Assembly (NCBI GenBank): GCA_031362245.1
Contig: JANLSD010000325.1
Coordinates: 1 to 40,109, forward strand
Length of the DNA stretch: 40,109 nt
Direction of reading: 5' to 3'
DNA from: JAAURS01 sp031362245
GTDB lineage: Bacteria; Cyanobacteriota; Cyanobacteriia; Thermosynechococcales; Thermosynechococcaceae
In this document: positions 6,804 to 14,107 of the stretch, one piece after another
Position numbering within the stretch: the stretch's first letter is position 1
Layout: the number at the start of each line of letters is the position of its first letter
The notes under the pieces: model-generated
Seen by the model: only the letters and a program-made list of their open reading frames with translations
Told to the model about the DNA's origin: nothing
The model's database searches: none
Program-made: the position numbers and the translations under genes

Positions 6804-7265
6804 TTAGTCAATATTGCGTTTTTTGCTCGGTGGTAGGCTGAGATTTTGAAATCTGATCTGGATGTGAATGGCCCAGAGGAGTAAAAGGACTTCGGTGGCT
6901 AGTTCAAGATTAAGCTTCCACTGAGGTAAGTTTTGTTTTTGACGGCGACGTTTGAGTGCGATGAGTTCGGCGATCGTTTCCTCTGGAAAGTTGAGGCACC
7001 TTAAACATCTAGAAAACCAGATCGAACTAGTCCTAGTAAGAATCATGAGAAAGTTGAGTACCATCTTCAGCACTTCTAGATCGATATCGATCTGACGATT
7101 TAAAGTCACAATCTCATCCTCCAACGCCACGATCTCATCCATCAACGCTGCGCCCTCACAGTCCTTCAAAGTTGCGAGCTTATCCCTCAAAGTCGCGTGC
7201 TTATCCTTCAAAGCCGCGTACTTATCAAAAGACCATTTAAAGCGTTTCTTCTCCTCCGGTTTCAT
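6804..7265 (-). CDS. Coiled-coil protein with hydrophobic helices, encoded with padR
   Basis: This is a 153-residue protein of unknown family. The first 60 residues are nearly perfect heptads (YAALKDK, HATLRDK, LATLKDC, then IVALEDE, IVTLNRQ), encoded by tandem 21-bp DNA repeats. Two hydrophobic stretches follow (LKMVLNFLMIL and LELATEVLLLLWAIHIQI), probably membrane-associated. Between them is a basic segment (LIALKRRRQKQ). The start overlaps the padR stop as ATGA, so it is translationally coupled to the regulator. PadR-linked genes often encode the membrane target of the regulator's response; that role here is inference. Confidence 0.6.
   Translation of the reverse strand: MKPEEKKRFKWSFDKYAALKDKHATLRDKLATLKDCEGAALMDEIVALEDEIVTLNRQIDIDLEVLKMVLNFLMILTRTSSIWFSRCLRCLNFPEETIAELIALKRRRQKQNLPQWKLNLELATEVLLLLWAIHIQIRFQNLSLPPSKKRNID
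7166..7228. repeat. Three tandem 21-bp repeats encoding coiled-coil heptads
   Basis: Copies at 7166-7186, 7187-7207 and 7208-7228 share the pattern TCAAAG..GCG.GCTTATCC. Each encodes one heptad of the coiled coil. Three more diverged 21-bp units lie at 7099-7161. Confidence 0.75.
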
Positions 7266-7627
7266 GCTCCCACCGCGCCTCCCAAACCACCATTGGCCCG
7301 TGAAACAAGAGCCATCCGATACTCCTGAACCGATCGCAGTGTCCTAGCGCCCAAACCCGTCACCTTGTAATATTTGCGGCGAGCACCCCCAGACTCATCC
7401 ATCTCATCACCCCATTTCCAATCCACCAGCCCTTTCAGCTCCAAACGATTGAGCGCAGGATATAGGCTGCTAAACCGTAACGGAATCGGGCGGTCAGGAT
7501 TGAGTTCATCTAGAATCTCAAGTCCATAGAGTTCCCGCCCCAGCAAAACCGTCAGGATATCTTCGTCAATGGCCGAGAGCCTGACGGAATCTTGTTCGTC
7601 GTCAACTGTTTTCTTAGAACGAGGCAT
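7262..7627 (-). CDS. PadR-family transcriptional regulator
   Basis: The winged-helix domain is clear: ILTVLLGRELYGLEILDELN (helices 1-2), FSSLYPALNRLELKGLVDWK (recognition helix and wing start), then GARRKYYKVTGLGARTL (wing and C-terminal helix entry). I chose the ATG at 7627, which begins MPRSKK and gives 121 residues; 13 upstream codons look non-native. PadR proteins are dimeric repressors of stress, efflux or adjacent membrane-protein genes. It leads a co-oriented group with the coiled-coil protein and the CyanoTRADDas_TM-like protein. A palindromic array directly upstream (7639-7682) is a good candidate autoregulatory operator. Confidence 0.88.
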   Translation of the reverse strand: MPRSKKTVDDEQDSVRLSAIDEDILTVLLGRELYGLEILDELNPDRPIPLRFSSLYPALNRLELKGLVDWKWGDEMDESGGARRKYYKVTGLGARTLRSVQEYRMALVSRANGGLGGAVGA

Positions 7628-7638
7628 AGTGCCAAAAC

Positions 7639-7682
7639 CAACTTCTCTAGTATTAGAGTAACACAACTATTAGAGAAAGTTG
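7639..7682. promoter_or_regulatory. Candidate PadR operator upstream of padR
   Basis: CTCTAGTATTAGAG at 7645-7658 is a palindrome with 5-bp arms. TATTAGAG is repeated at 7668-7675, and CAACTTCTCTAGTA (7639-7652) is mirrored by TATTAGAGAAAGTTG (7668-7682). The array lies 12-55 bp upstream of the padR start, where an autorepressor site would be expected. Confidence 0.5.
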
Positions 7683-7730
7683 TAATTGTATGTGTTTTAA
7701 AATTCGTTTTGTGCTCAAGACGGCCTATCG

Positions 7731-7779
7731 GTTGAAACCGCGCCTACAAGAACGATGTCCGCCGTCGCGGACTTAGGCG
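7731..7779. repeat. Structured palindromic repeat element
   Basis: CGGTTGAAACCG (7729-7740) is followed by nested inverted repeats: CGCCTA (7741-7746) pairs with TAGGCG (7774-7779), and GTCCGC (7757-7762) pairs with GCGGAC (7767-7772) around a CGTC loop. It lies between the padR operon and a Uma2 gene. The layout looks like a dispersed extragenic palindrome, and the transcript would fold strongly. No second copy was seen in this window. Confidence 0.5.
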
Positions 7780-7824
7780 TTCGTATTCGCTCCAAGCTAC
7801 GCTTTTCTGGGTTAGAAAGAAGCT

Positions 7825-8418
7825 TCAGATTTGAGTCTGCCCATCAACGGTTGCTGTAAACTCAACATCCTCATAAAGAGCCTCCAGATTCGTCTCGAAT
7901 TGAAGACTGTTGAGAGACAATATTTGTCCTGGACTGTAAGACTGCATCACCCAGAACCCCTCCGCATTCCGGCGAAAACAATCCACCCGTTGCCGCGTTG
8001 TCCCGATCAGCACATACTCTTCTAAGGTTTCAATGTGCTGATAATCTAAAAACTTATCGCCCCGGTCAAACGCCTCCGTAGAAGACGAAAGCACCTCAAT
8101 AATGACCTTGGGATAGCGTTTTAAGGTAGTTTCAGTGCGATCGCGTTCATCGCAAGTCACCAAAACATCAGGATAGTAATAGATATTCAGGTCTTCAATA
8201 CGGGCCTTCATATCAGAGATAAATACTCGACACTTCGACCCGCGCAAATGGGTTTTGAGCAACGTCGCAAAATTTAGAGCGATCGTCACATGAGCATCAG
8301 ACGCTCCAGCCATCGCATAAACTTGTCCATCAACGTATTCGTGTTTAACCGAACTTTGTTCTTCAGCAGTTAAATACGCTTCTGGCTCTAGATAATTGAG
8401 GATAGGATTTGCAATCAT
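7825..8418 (-). CDS. Uma2 family (DUF820) PD-(D/E)XK endonuclease
   Basis: This 197-residue protein has the Uma2 pattern in order: YLEPEAYLTAEEQSSVKHEY at the start, HEYVDGQVYAMAGAS, YYYPDVLVTCDE (catalytic Asp), then PKVIIEVLSSSTEAFDRGDK (catalytic E and the region normally carrying the last active-site residues). Uma2 proteins are hugely expanded in cyanobacteria and are predicted nucleases of unknown substrate, probably of mobile origin. It stands as a single gene, with only a 40-bp gap to the GNAT gene upstream. A second Uma2 copy is at 13508. The two are clearly diverged, so they are not a recent duplication. Confidence 0.9.
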   Translation of the reverse strand: MIANPILNYLEPEAYLTAEEQSSVKHEYVDGQVYAMAGASDAHVTIALNFATLLKTHLRGSKCRVFISDMKARIEDLNIYYYPDVLVTCDERDRTETTLKRYPKVIIEVLSSSTEAFDRGDKFLDYQHIETLEEYVLIGTTRQRVDCFRRNAEGFWVMQSYSPGQILSLNSLQFETNLEALYEDVEFTATVDGQTQI

Positions 8419-8458
8419 CGCGTCAACACCAAATCTGGGGTCTTTCTATAGTTTAGGC

Positions 8459-8944
8459 TCAGATCAAGGTGGCCTTGGTGGGTTCCCACTTTAGAAAACA
8501 GCGATCGCCGACTTGTTCTGTAATCTGGGCACCCAGTCGAGCATAAAACCTTAAGCCGCGAATATTTCGAGCATCCGCAGTCCAAGCAAGGTGAGTACAA
8601 CCATTGCTCAGCGCGACTTGAGCAAGATGACGCATTAGCATTGCACCTGCGCCATCACTGCGTCGATCTTTGTCTACATACAGGTCATCTAACCAAATAC
8701 TGGTTTGCCCCATAAAAGAAGAGAACCTAAAGCCATAGAGCGCAAAGCCAATGGGGCGATCGCACTGCTCCGCAAAGATAACGTAGGCAAACGGATGCTC
8801 CCCAAACAACATGTTGCGCAGCTTATCCTCCGTCACTGCTAGGGTTCCGCTATAAGCGCCGATATCCCGATCAAAGCCAGCCTTTTTCTGAATAAAGGCA
8901 AAAATGAGCGGCACGTCATCTACTATGGCAGGCCGTACCCTCAT
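8459..8944 (-). CDS. GNAT-family N-acetyltransferase
   Basis: This 161-residue protein matches GNAT acetyltransferases. MRVRPAIVDDVPLIFAFIQ is the first strand and helix, IWLDDLYVDKDRRSDGAGAM is motif A with the acetyl-CoA pyrophosphate-binding loop (RRSDGAGAML), and ARNIRGLRFYARLGA is the motif B helix leading to the final strand. It resembles the diamine/spermidine acetyltransferase-like subgroup, but the acceptor is unknown. It begins 8 bp after the fabI stop, so it is probably cotranscribed with fabI. Confidence 0.88.
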   Translation of the reverse strand: MRVRPAIVDDVPLIFAFIQKKAGFDRDIGAYSGTLAVTEDKLRNMLFGEHPFAYVIFAEQCDRPIGFALYGFRFSSFMGQTSIWLDDLYVDKDRRSDGAGAMLMRHLAQVALSNGCTHLAWTADARNIRGLRFYARLGAQITEQVGDRCFLKWEPTKATLI

Positions 8945-8952
8945 CCACGCTC

Positions 8953-9729
8953 CTACATTCCCATGATGGAATAGCCCGAATCGACGTACAGTACCTGCCC
9001 CGTAATGCCGCTAGACAGATTGCTGCATAGGAACGCCGCCGCGTTGCCCACTTCGGTTTGGGTAACGGTACGACGCAGGGGTGCCATTTCTTCAACGTGG
9101 TGAATCATATCTAAGATGCCACCCACCGCAGAAGAAGCCAGGGTACGAATAGGGCCAGCCGAAATGGCATTGATACGAATATTTTGAGGGCCAAGCTCAG
9201 CCGCAAGGTAGCGCACGTTCATTTCTAAGGCAGCTTTGGCAACGCCCATCACATTGTAATTCGGTATCACTCGCGCACCGCCGAGATAAGTCAAGGTGAC
9301 AATGCTGCCGCCTTCGGTCATGAGGGGTTTTGCCGCGCCGCTGAGGCTAATCAGGGAGTGGGCGCTAATATCTAGGGCCAGGTTAAAGTTTTCGACTTTT
9401 GTATTGCTGAAGTCGCCACTGAGGTCTTCTTTGTTGGCAAAGGCTAAGCAGTGAATCAAAATATCCAGCTTGCCCCACTGGTCTTTAATAGCGGCAAAGG
9501 TTTCATCCACCTGAGCGGCATCTTGCACGTTAAGGGGTAGAAATAGGCTGGGGTTGAGGGGTTCCACCAAGGACTTGACCTTGTCTTCCATCCGTCCCCG
9601 TTCATCGGGCAGATACGTAATGCCTAGATTTGCGCCAGCGGCATGGAGCTGTTGGGCAATGCCCCAGGCGATTGAGCGATTATTGGCAATCCCCGTGACA
9701 AGGGCATTTTTTCCGTGTAGGTCGAGCAT
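8953..9729 (-). CDS. fabI: Enoyl-[acyl-carrier-protein] reductase (NADH)
   Basis: FabI reduces trans-2-enoyl-ACP in the last step of each fatty acid elongation cycle. From the ATG at 9729 the protein has 258 residues, the usual cyanobacterial length; the upstream 11 codons are not conserved. The opening MLDLHGKNALVTGIANNRSI carries the Rossmann loop with the FabI-type GIANNRSIAWGIA. The body contains HCLAFANKEDLSGDF. The catalytic Tyr/Lys region reads as YNVMGVAKAALEMNVRYLA, and RTLASSAVGG follows. It is divergent from ntcA across a 322-bp region and is followed at 8 bp by the GNAT gene. Confidence 0.96.
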   Translation of the reverse strand: MLDLHGKNALVTGIANNRSIAWGIAQQLHAAGANLGITYLPDERGRMEDKVKSLVEPLNPSLFLPLNVQDAAQVDETFAAIKDQWGKLDILIHCLAFANKEDLSGDFSNTKVENFNLALDISAHSLISLSGAAKPLMTEGGSIVTLTYLGGARVIPNYNVMGVAKAALEMNVRYLAAELGPQNIRINAISAGPIRTLASSAVGGILDMIHHVEEMAPLRRTVTQTEVGNAAAFLCSNLSSGITGQVLYVDSGYSIMGM

Positions 9730-9875
9730 GGGCTTGGTTAAGAGTCTTGATGTACGGTTCAATTCATTGCTTCCCTATTCTTGCAGCTAATGGGGTCTTC
9801 AGAGAGGCTGAGCACAGCGCCAAAAATCTCAGAGACTGAAAGGACACATTCATACAGATAGATCAAAGATATTCG

Positions 9876-9881
9876 TATAAT
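9876..9881 (+). promoter_or_regulatory. Candidate -10 element of an ntcA promoter
   Basis: TATAAT matches the sigma-70 consensus exactly. The candidate -35 at the right spacing (TACAGA, 9853-9858) is poor, so activator-free use is uncertain. The adjacent NtcA box would cover the start point. Confidence 0.4.
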
Positions 9882-9895
9882 GTATTTCTTGATAC
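9882..9895. promoter_or_regulatory. NtcA-binding box upstream of ntcA
   Basis: GTATTTCTTGATAC is a perfect GTA-N8-TAC NtcA consensus, 156 bp upstream of the ntcA start in the fabI-ntcA divergent region. A canonical -10 hexamer TATAAT (9876-9881) abuts it on the upstream side. No good TAN3T lies at the class II spacing of about 22 nt downstream; the nearest is TAGAAT at 9928, 32 nt away. This fits autoregulation, known for ntcA in other cyanobacteria. Confidence 0.7.
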
Positions 9896-10051
9896 AAAAA
9901 CTCTGTCTTGAGTTCGATTAAGTGGGTTAGAATACCTACTACTCAAGGGCTAAGGAAGATAGCTTTATCTCAATTCTTTGAGAAGCTGGATAAAGTCTTT
10001 CTGAATTGACCCCAAAAAGCGTAGGCTTTGGGACGTAATCAGGATAAAGAT

Positions 10052-10723
10052 ATGGTTTTGATGCAGGATAACCCCTTGGAAGCAGTGTTTCGTCAGATAA
10101 ACGCTGGGGTTTTTCCACCGATGGTTGAGACCTTTGAGCGGGGTAAAACTATCTTCTTTCCTGGCGATCCGGCGGAGCGGGTTTATTTTTTAATCAAGGG
10201 TGCGGTTAAGCTCTCCCGTGTGTATGAAGCGGGAGAGGAAATTACGGTGGCGCTGCTGCGCGAAAACAGTGTGTTTGGGGTGCTGTCGCTGCTAACCAAA
10301 AATCGTTCAGATCGGTTTTACCATGCGGTTGCTTTTACGCCTGTGGAGCTGCTTTCTGTGCCGATTGAGCAGGTTGAAAAGGCGATGAAGGAGGATTCTG
10401 ATCTTCCGATGGTGCTATTGCGCGGTCTGTCTTCTCGGATTCTGCAAACGGAGATGATGATTGAGACGTTGGCGCACCGAGATATGGGTTCCCGTCTGGT
10501 CAGTTTTATTTTGATTTTATGCCGAGATTTTGGGGTGCAAAGCGGCAACGGCATTACGATTGATTTGAAGCTGTCTCACCAGGCTATTGCCGAGGCGATC
10601 GGTTCCACCCGCGTAACTGTGACTCGACTCTTGGGCGAACTCCGCGATCAGGGTATGATTTCGATTAATAAGAAAAAAATCACGGTACATAACCCTATTT
10701 TGTTGGGACAAAAGTTTGCCTAA
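10052..10723 (+). CDS. ntcA: Global nitrogen regulator NtcA
   Basis: This Crp-family activator binds 2-oxoglutarate and switches on nitrogen assimilation genes at GTA-N8-TAC sites. The protein is near-identical in pattern to known NtcA: ETFERGKTIFFPGDPAERVY and YEAGEEITVALLRENSVFGV in the effector domain, then LAHRDMGSRLVSFILILCRD, with the helix-turn-helix in LSHQAIAEAIGSTRVTVTRL and a KKKITVH wing. I chose the ATG at 10052 (MVLMQDN, 223 residues), matching the usual length; the upstream 8 codons are not conserved. A second ATG at 10061 is possible. It is divergent from fabI and preceded by its own NtcA box. Confidence 0.97.
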   Translation: MVLMQDNPLEAVFRQINAGVFPPMVETFERGKTIFFPGDPAERVYFLIKGAVKLSRVYEAGEEITVALLRENSVFGVLSLLTKNRSDRFYHAVAFTPVELLSVPIEQVEKAMKEDSDLPMVLLRGLSSRILQTEMMIETLAHRDMGSRLVSFILILCRDFGVQSGNGITIDLKLSHQAIAEAIGSTRVTVTRLLGELRDQGMISINKKKITVHNPILLGQKFA

Positions 10724-10852
10724 GTAAAACCTGTTTAAGACTGACATAGAAAAAGGGAAAAGATCAAGTCAAAATTTGTGCTCGCAGGAATTGTATTTAT
10801 ATATTTCAAATAGGGTGAATTACAATAAATATGTTTCCATATTTTGATGCTT

Positions 10853-10856
10853 GGAG
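10853..10856 (+). promoter_or_regulatory. Ribosome-binding site that sets the TIR-ATPase start
   Basis: GGAG lies 9 nt before GTG 10866. The alternative TTG at 10851 overlaps this site and has no Shine-Dalgarno of its own. Confidence 0.55.
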
Positions 10857-10865
10857 TATTTCATT

Positions 10866-12638
10866 GTGCAAGAATCGCTCAAAATCTATATTAGTTATGT
10901 TAAAGCAGATCTAGATCTTGCTCTCGATCTGCATAGATTTTTGAAAGATTCTGGCTATTCCCCCTGGATAATTGATGAAGATATTTTTCCGGGAGAAAAT
11001 ATATTTTCATCCAGTAAAAAAGCTATTGAAGATACTGATCTTTTCCTTGCTCTTATTTCGCGAAATAGTATAACCAAAAGTTCTTTTGGATCATATTTTT
11101 CCGGCAGATTGGGTACTGAAATAGACTATCTATCACAACGTCCTGCCAGGATCATTATACCCGTTTCCTTGGATAACTCTCCAATACCTACAGAGCTTAA
11201 AAAACTTCAGGCGGCAGATGTCTATACGGATAAAGATAAAGGATTTAAGAGGCTTTTAGATGGAATTAATAGAATTAAAGGACAGCTTAAAAAAAATCCC
11301 AAATATCTAAAAAAAATATCAAGTTTTAATAAAAATTTAATCATTTCAGGAATTGAAATTAATAATATTCGCTGTTTTGAAGAACTCACCATTCAGCTAG
11401 GTTCAACAGAAAAAACTATTCGATGGTCAATGATTTTAGGCAATAATGCGGTGGGGAAGTCAACTTTACTTAGATGTATTGCACTTGGTCTTTGTAACGA
11501 AAGCGATGCAGTTGCCTTGATGAAGGCTGTCTCCGGTGGATTCGTAAGGAAAGGAGTGCAGGAAGGATTTATTAAAATTCATCTACGGGAAGACAAAAAA
11601 ACAAAACGACCGGAAAAATATACAATTACAACACGTATTAGTCAGAAGTCAGAAGACGGATCCGAAATTGTTAGGCAAGAAACTGAACCTGCAACCGACT
11701 TTCCTTGGTCAGACATTTTTGTCTGTGGTTATGGTGCCTACAGAGCAGCACAAGCTCATTCAAGTTTTGAACAGTACGAAGTAAGAGATGCGGTTTCTTC
11801 ATTATTTGACCCGCAAGCCTCTCTTCAAAATCCTGAAATTGTCTTACTCAGGCATGACCCAGAAGTTCGAGAGCAACTAGAACAAAAATTACTAAAAATT
11901 TTGATGTTGGATGAACCAGGTTACAAACTCAACTTTACAAAACGAGGTCTAGAGCTAGATGGCCCTTGGGGTCGTCTGCCATTTCAAGTATTGAGCGATG
12001 GCTACCGCAGCACCACTCAATGGGTTCTAGATTTTATTGGCTGGCTCATCCACGCCGAAAGACTTATTGACAACCCAGACATCGGCGGCATTTTGCTCAT
12101 CGACGAACTTGAGCAGCACCTTCACCCGCGTTGGCAACGCTACATTGTGCAACGTCTACGCCAACAATTTCCTAAAACGCAAATCATTGCCTCTACCCAT
12201 ACCCCCCTCGCAGCCTCTGGCATTGTTGACGAAGAGGATAGCCTCCTACTCAAGCTTGAGCAGCAAGTGAATGGGTCAATTGCTCTAAAAGTCTTGGATA
12301 AGAAGCTCTTAGCAGGTAAACGCGCCGATCAAGTTCTCACCTCCGAAGCATTTGGCCTAATCACAACCCGCAACCCTGGCAGCGAAGATGAGATTAATCG
12401 CTATACTGCCCTGTTAGGAAAGGTTGAACGTACCGAAGTCGAAGAAACCGAACTCCAAGAACTCAAGCCACGAGTTCAAAATATATTACGCAATGGTGAA
12501 AATGCTGTTGAGCAAATGGTTGCCACTGCTGTTGATGAAACCTTACAGGGCATGGCCCAGAACATTTCCCCAGAAATGCTCAGTATTGAGACCCAGAAAC
12601 AGTTACAGCAACTGTTCCAGCCGGAGGCGGCTGAATGA
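10866..12638 (+). CDS. TIR domain fused to a PtuA-like ABC/AAA ATPase (Septu-type)
   Basis: Residues of about 3-130 form a TIR fold: LKIYISYVKADLDLALDLHR is strand A and helix A, then WIIDEDIFPGEN, then DLFLALISRNSITKS. The TIR belongs to the TIR_2-like 'D...PGxx' type, with D39 (E38 beside it) where NADase TIRs usually have Glu. The ATPase follows: Walker A GNNAVGKST (192-200), signature-like LSDGYRS (376-382), Walker B ILLIDELEQHLHP (409-421) and STH (443-445), as in OLD/RecF-like and PtuA ATPases. The start is GTG 10866, with GGAG 9 bp upstream, in preference to TTG 10851. The stop overlaps the HNH gene (ATGA). A TIR on a Septu ATPase is unusual. A role in phage sensing is inferred. Confidence 0.85.
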   Translation: MQESLKIYISYVKADLDLALDLHRFLKDSGYSPWIIDEDIFPGENIFSSSKKAIEDTDLFLALISRNSITKSSFGSYFSGRLGTEIDYLSQRPARIIIPVSLDNSPIPTELKKLQAADVYTDKDKGFKRLLDGINRIKGQLKKNPKYLKKISSFNKNLIISGIEINNIRCFEELTIQLGSTEKTIRWSMILGNNAVGKSTLLRCIALGLCNESDAVALMKAVSGGFVRKGVQEGFIKIHLREDKKTKRPEKYTITTRISQKSEDGSEIVRQETEPATDFPWSDIFVCGYGAYRAAQAHSSFEQYEVRDAVSSLFDPQASLQNPEIVLLRHDPEVREQLEQKLLKILMLDEPGYKLNFTKRGLELDGPWGRLPFQVLSDGYRSTTQWVLDFIGWLIHAERLIDNPDIGGILLIDELEQHLHPRWQRYIVQRLRQQFPKTQIIASTHTPLAASGIVDEEDSLLLKLEQQVNGSIALKVLDKKLLAGKRADQVLTSEAFGLITTRNPGSEDEINRYTALLGKVERTEVEETELQELKPRVQNILRNGENAVEQMVATAVDETLQGMAQNISPEMLSIETQKQLQQLFQPEAAE

Positions 12639-13414
12639 GGAAAATAAACCTCACCCCTCCAACCTCCCAGACCTGGAAGCGTTGGATCAATGACTGTGAG
12701 AAAACTTCAAAGACATTAGCAGAAGCCGTTCAGAAGGGAGAAAAACCAAACTTCAACGAAGGTCTGTACAAAAGAAAAAGCATTAAAACCAGCTTCTTTT
12801 TTAGCAAAGAAGATCCTTTTTACGGCAAATGTGCCTATTGTGAAACCTATATTGCCGATTTTCAGCGGGGCGATATAGAGCATTTTCGCCCTAAAGCCGC
12901 TGTTGCTAACGAATTAGACGAACCCATTCAACATCCAGGCTACTACTGGCTCGCCTATGACTGGCAAAATCTTCTCCCTTCATGCACCATCTGCAATCAG
13001 CCAACCTCCATCGGCGGCAAAAAAATTGGAAAACACAACCGCTTCCCAGTGATTGGTCAACACGCCCAAGCCCCCAATGAAGTAGATGCTGAACACCCTC
13101 TTCTAATCAATCCTACCAGCCCAAAAGATGACGACGACCCCTCAAAGCATTTAGCTATAGATATCGACACAGGATTAATGATTCCGTTAACAGAACGAGG
13201 TCGAATGTGTATTGAAATCTTTGGACTCAATCAGCGCGACCAACTCATTGAAGAGCGTAAACGCGCCATCGATCAAGCTATTTTGCTGATCCAGCAATTA
13301 GAAAAGGGCAACGATTCAACAACATTGGAAAAGATCAAAGCCATTCAGCAGGGCAAGCGGTCATACACAATGGCGTCTCTTTCAGTGTTTAAGAAAGCCA
13401 TCGGTGGTGGCTAA
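12635..13414 (+). CDS. PtuB-like HNH endonuclease (TIGR02646 family)
   Basis: This 259-residue nuclease shows the retron/Septu-associated HNH signature. CAYCE (C66, C69) is the first zinc knuckle, GDIEHFRPK (79-87, H83) carries the catalytic His, and WLAYDWQNLLPSCTICN (N112, C117, C120) carries the Asn and second zinc pair. The conserved spacing and the HFRPK and YYWLAYDW.NLL.SC..CN pattern are typical of PtuB and TIGR02646 proteins. It starts inside the stop codon of the TIR-ATPase gene (ATGA), the standard translational coupling of ptuA and ptuB. PtuB is the DNA- or tRNA-cleaving effector in Septu systems; the target here is unknown. Confidence 0.88.
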   Translation: MRKINLTPPTSQTWKRWINDCEKTSKTLAEAVQKGEKPNFNEGLYKRKSIKTSFFFSKEDPFYGKCAYCETYIADFQRGDIEHFRPKAAVANELDEPIQHPGYYWLAYDWQNLLPSCTICNQPTSIGGKKIGKHNRFPVIGQHAQAPNEVDAEHPLLINPTSPKDDDDPSKHLAIDIDTGLMIPLTERGRMCIEIFGLNQRDQLIEERKRAIDQAILLIQQLEKGNDSTTLEKIKAIQQGKRSYTMASLSVFKKAIGGG

Positions 13415-13507
13415 GTATTCATAGACGAGGCGATAAGCCACCAACAGCCCAGAGCCTTCCCAAGCATCTCGCCTATGATTAAATAAAGCGAATCACGGTT
13501 CATTGCC

Positions 13508-14107
13508 ATGCAAGCTACAGAGATCAAAACCCGCTACACTCCGGCTGAATATTTCGCCCTAGAAGACCAATCCGAATTTAAAAGCGAATATCATGATGGC
13601 GAGATTATCTCCATGACAGGCGGTTCCTTCAACCACAATCGCATCATTAACCGCATTTGTGCATACCTGCTGAACGCCCTGCAAGGAAAAAACTATGAAC
13701 CTTTCAGCAGTGATGTTAAGGTCTGGATTCCTAAGTATCGAAAGGCTACCTATCCTGATGTCATGGTCATTGAGGGAGAGCCTGAGCAGTATGACAATCG
13801 AACCGATATCCTTCTCAACCCACGCCTCATTATTGAAGTGCTGTCCAAATCTACTGAAGATTATGACCAAGGCGATAAGTTCAAGTTTTATCGCTCCATC
13901 CCAGACCTTCAAGAATATCTACTGATTAGCCAGTACGAAATAGACATTCAGCACTACACCAAAGCTGAAGGCGGCTTCTGGATTTACCGCACCTACGAAA
14001 CCTTAGAAGAAACGATCGCCCTCACCTCCATCAACACCGATATCAGCGTCGCCAGCATCTGCGAAGGCATCGCGTTTGAAGGTCAAAGCTTAACTCAACA
14101 ACCGTGA
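13508..14107 (+). CDS. Uma2 family (DUF820) PD-(D/E)XK endonuclease
   Basis: This 199-residue Uma2 protein has YTPAEYFALEDQSEFKSEYH, DGEIISMTGGSF, the catalytic Asp in ATYPDVMVIEG, and the Glu in PRLIIEVLSKSTEDYDQGDK with KFKFYRSIP after it. All predicted active-site residues are present. It lies 93 bp after the PtuB-like gene, in the same direction, so it may be read as part of the defence operon. Its stop codon overlaps the cobU GTG start (GTGA), coupling a presumed mobile nuclease to a cobalamin gene. It differs strongly from the Uma2 at 7825. Confidence 0.9.
   Translation: MQATEIKTRYTPAEYFALEDQSEFKSEYHDGEIISMTGGSFNHNRIINRICAYLLNALQGKNYEPFSSDVKVWIPKYRKATYPDVMVIEGEPEQYDNRTDILLNPRLIIEVLSKSTEDYDQGDKFKFYRSIPDLQEYLLISQYEIDIQHYTKAEGGFWIYRTYETLEETIALTSINTDISVASICEGIAFEGQSLTQQP

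Noticed and set aside
10851..10865. TTG 10851 as the start of the TIR-ATPase
   Set aside because: The only plausible Shine-Dalgarno (GGAG 10853-10856) overlaps it and is placed for GTG 10866.
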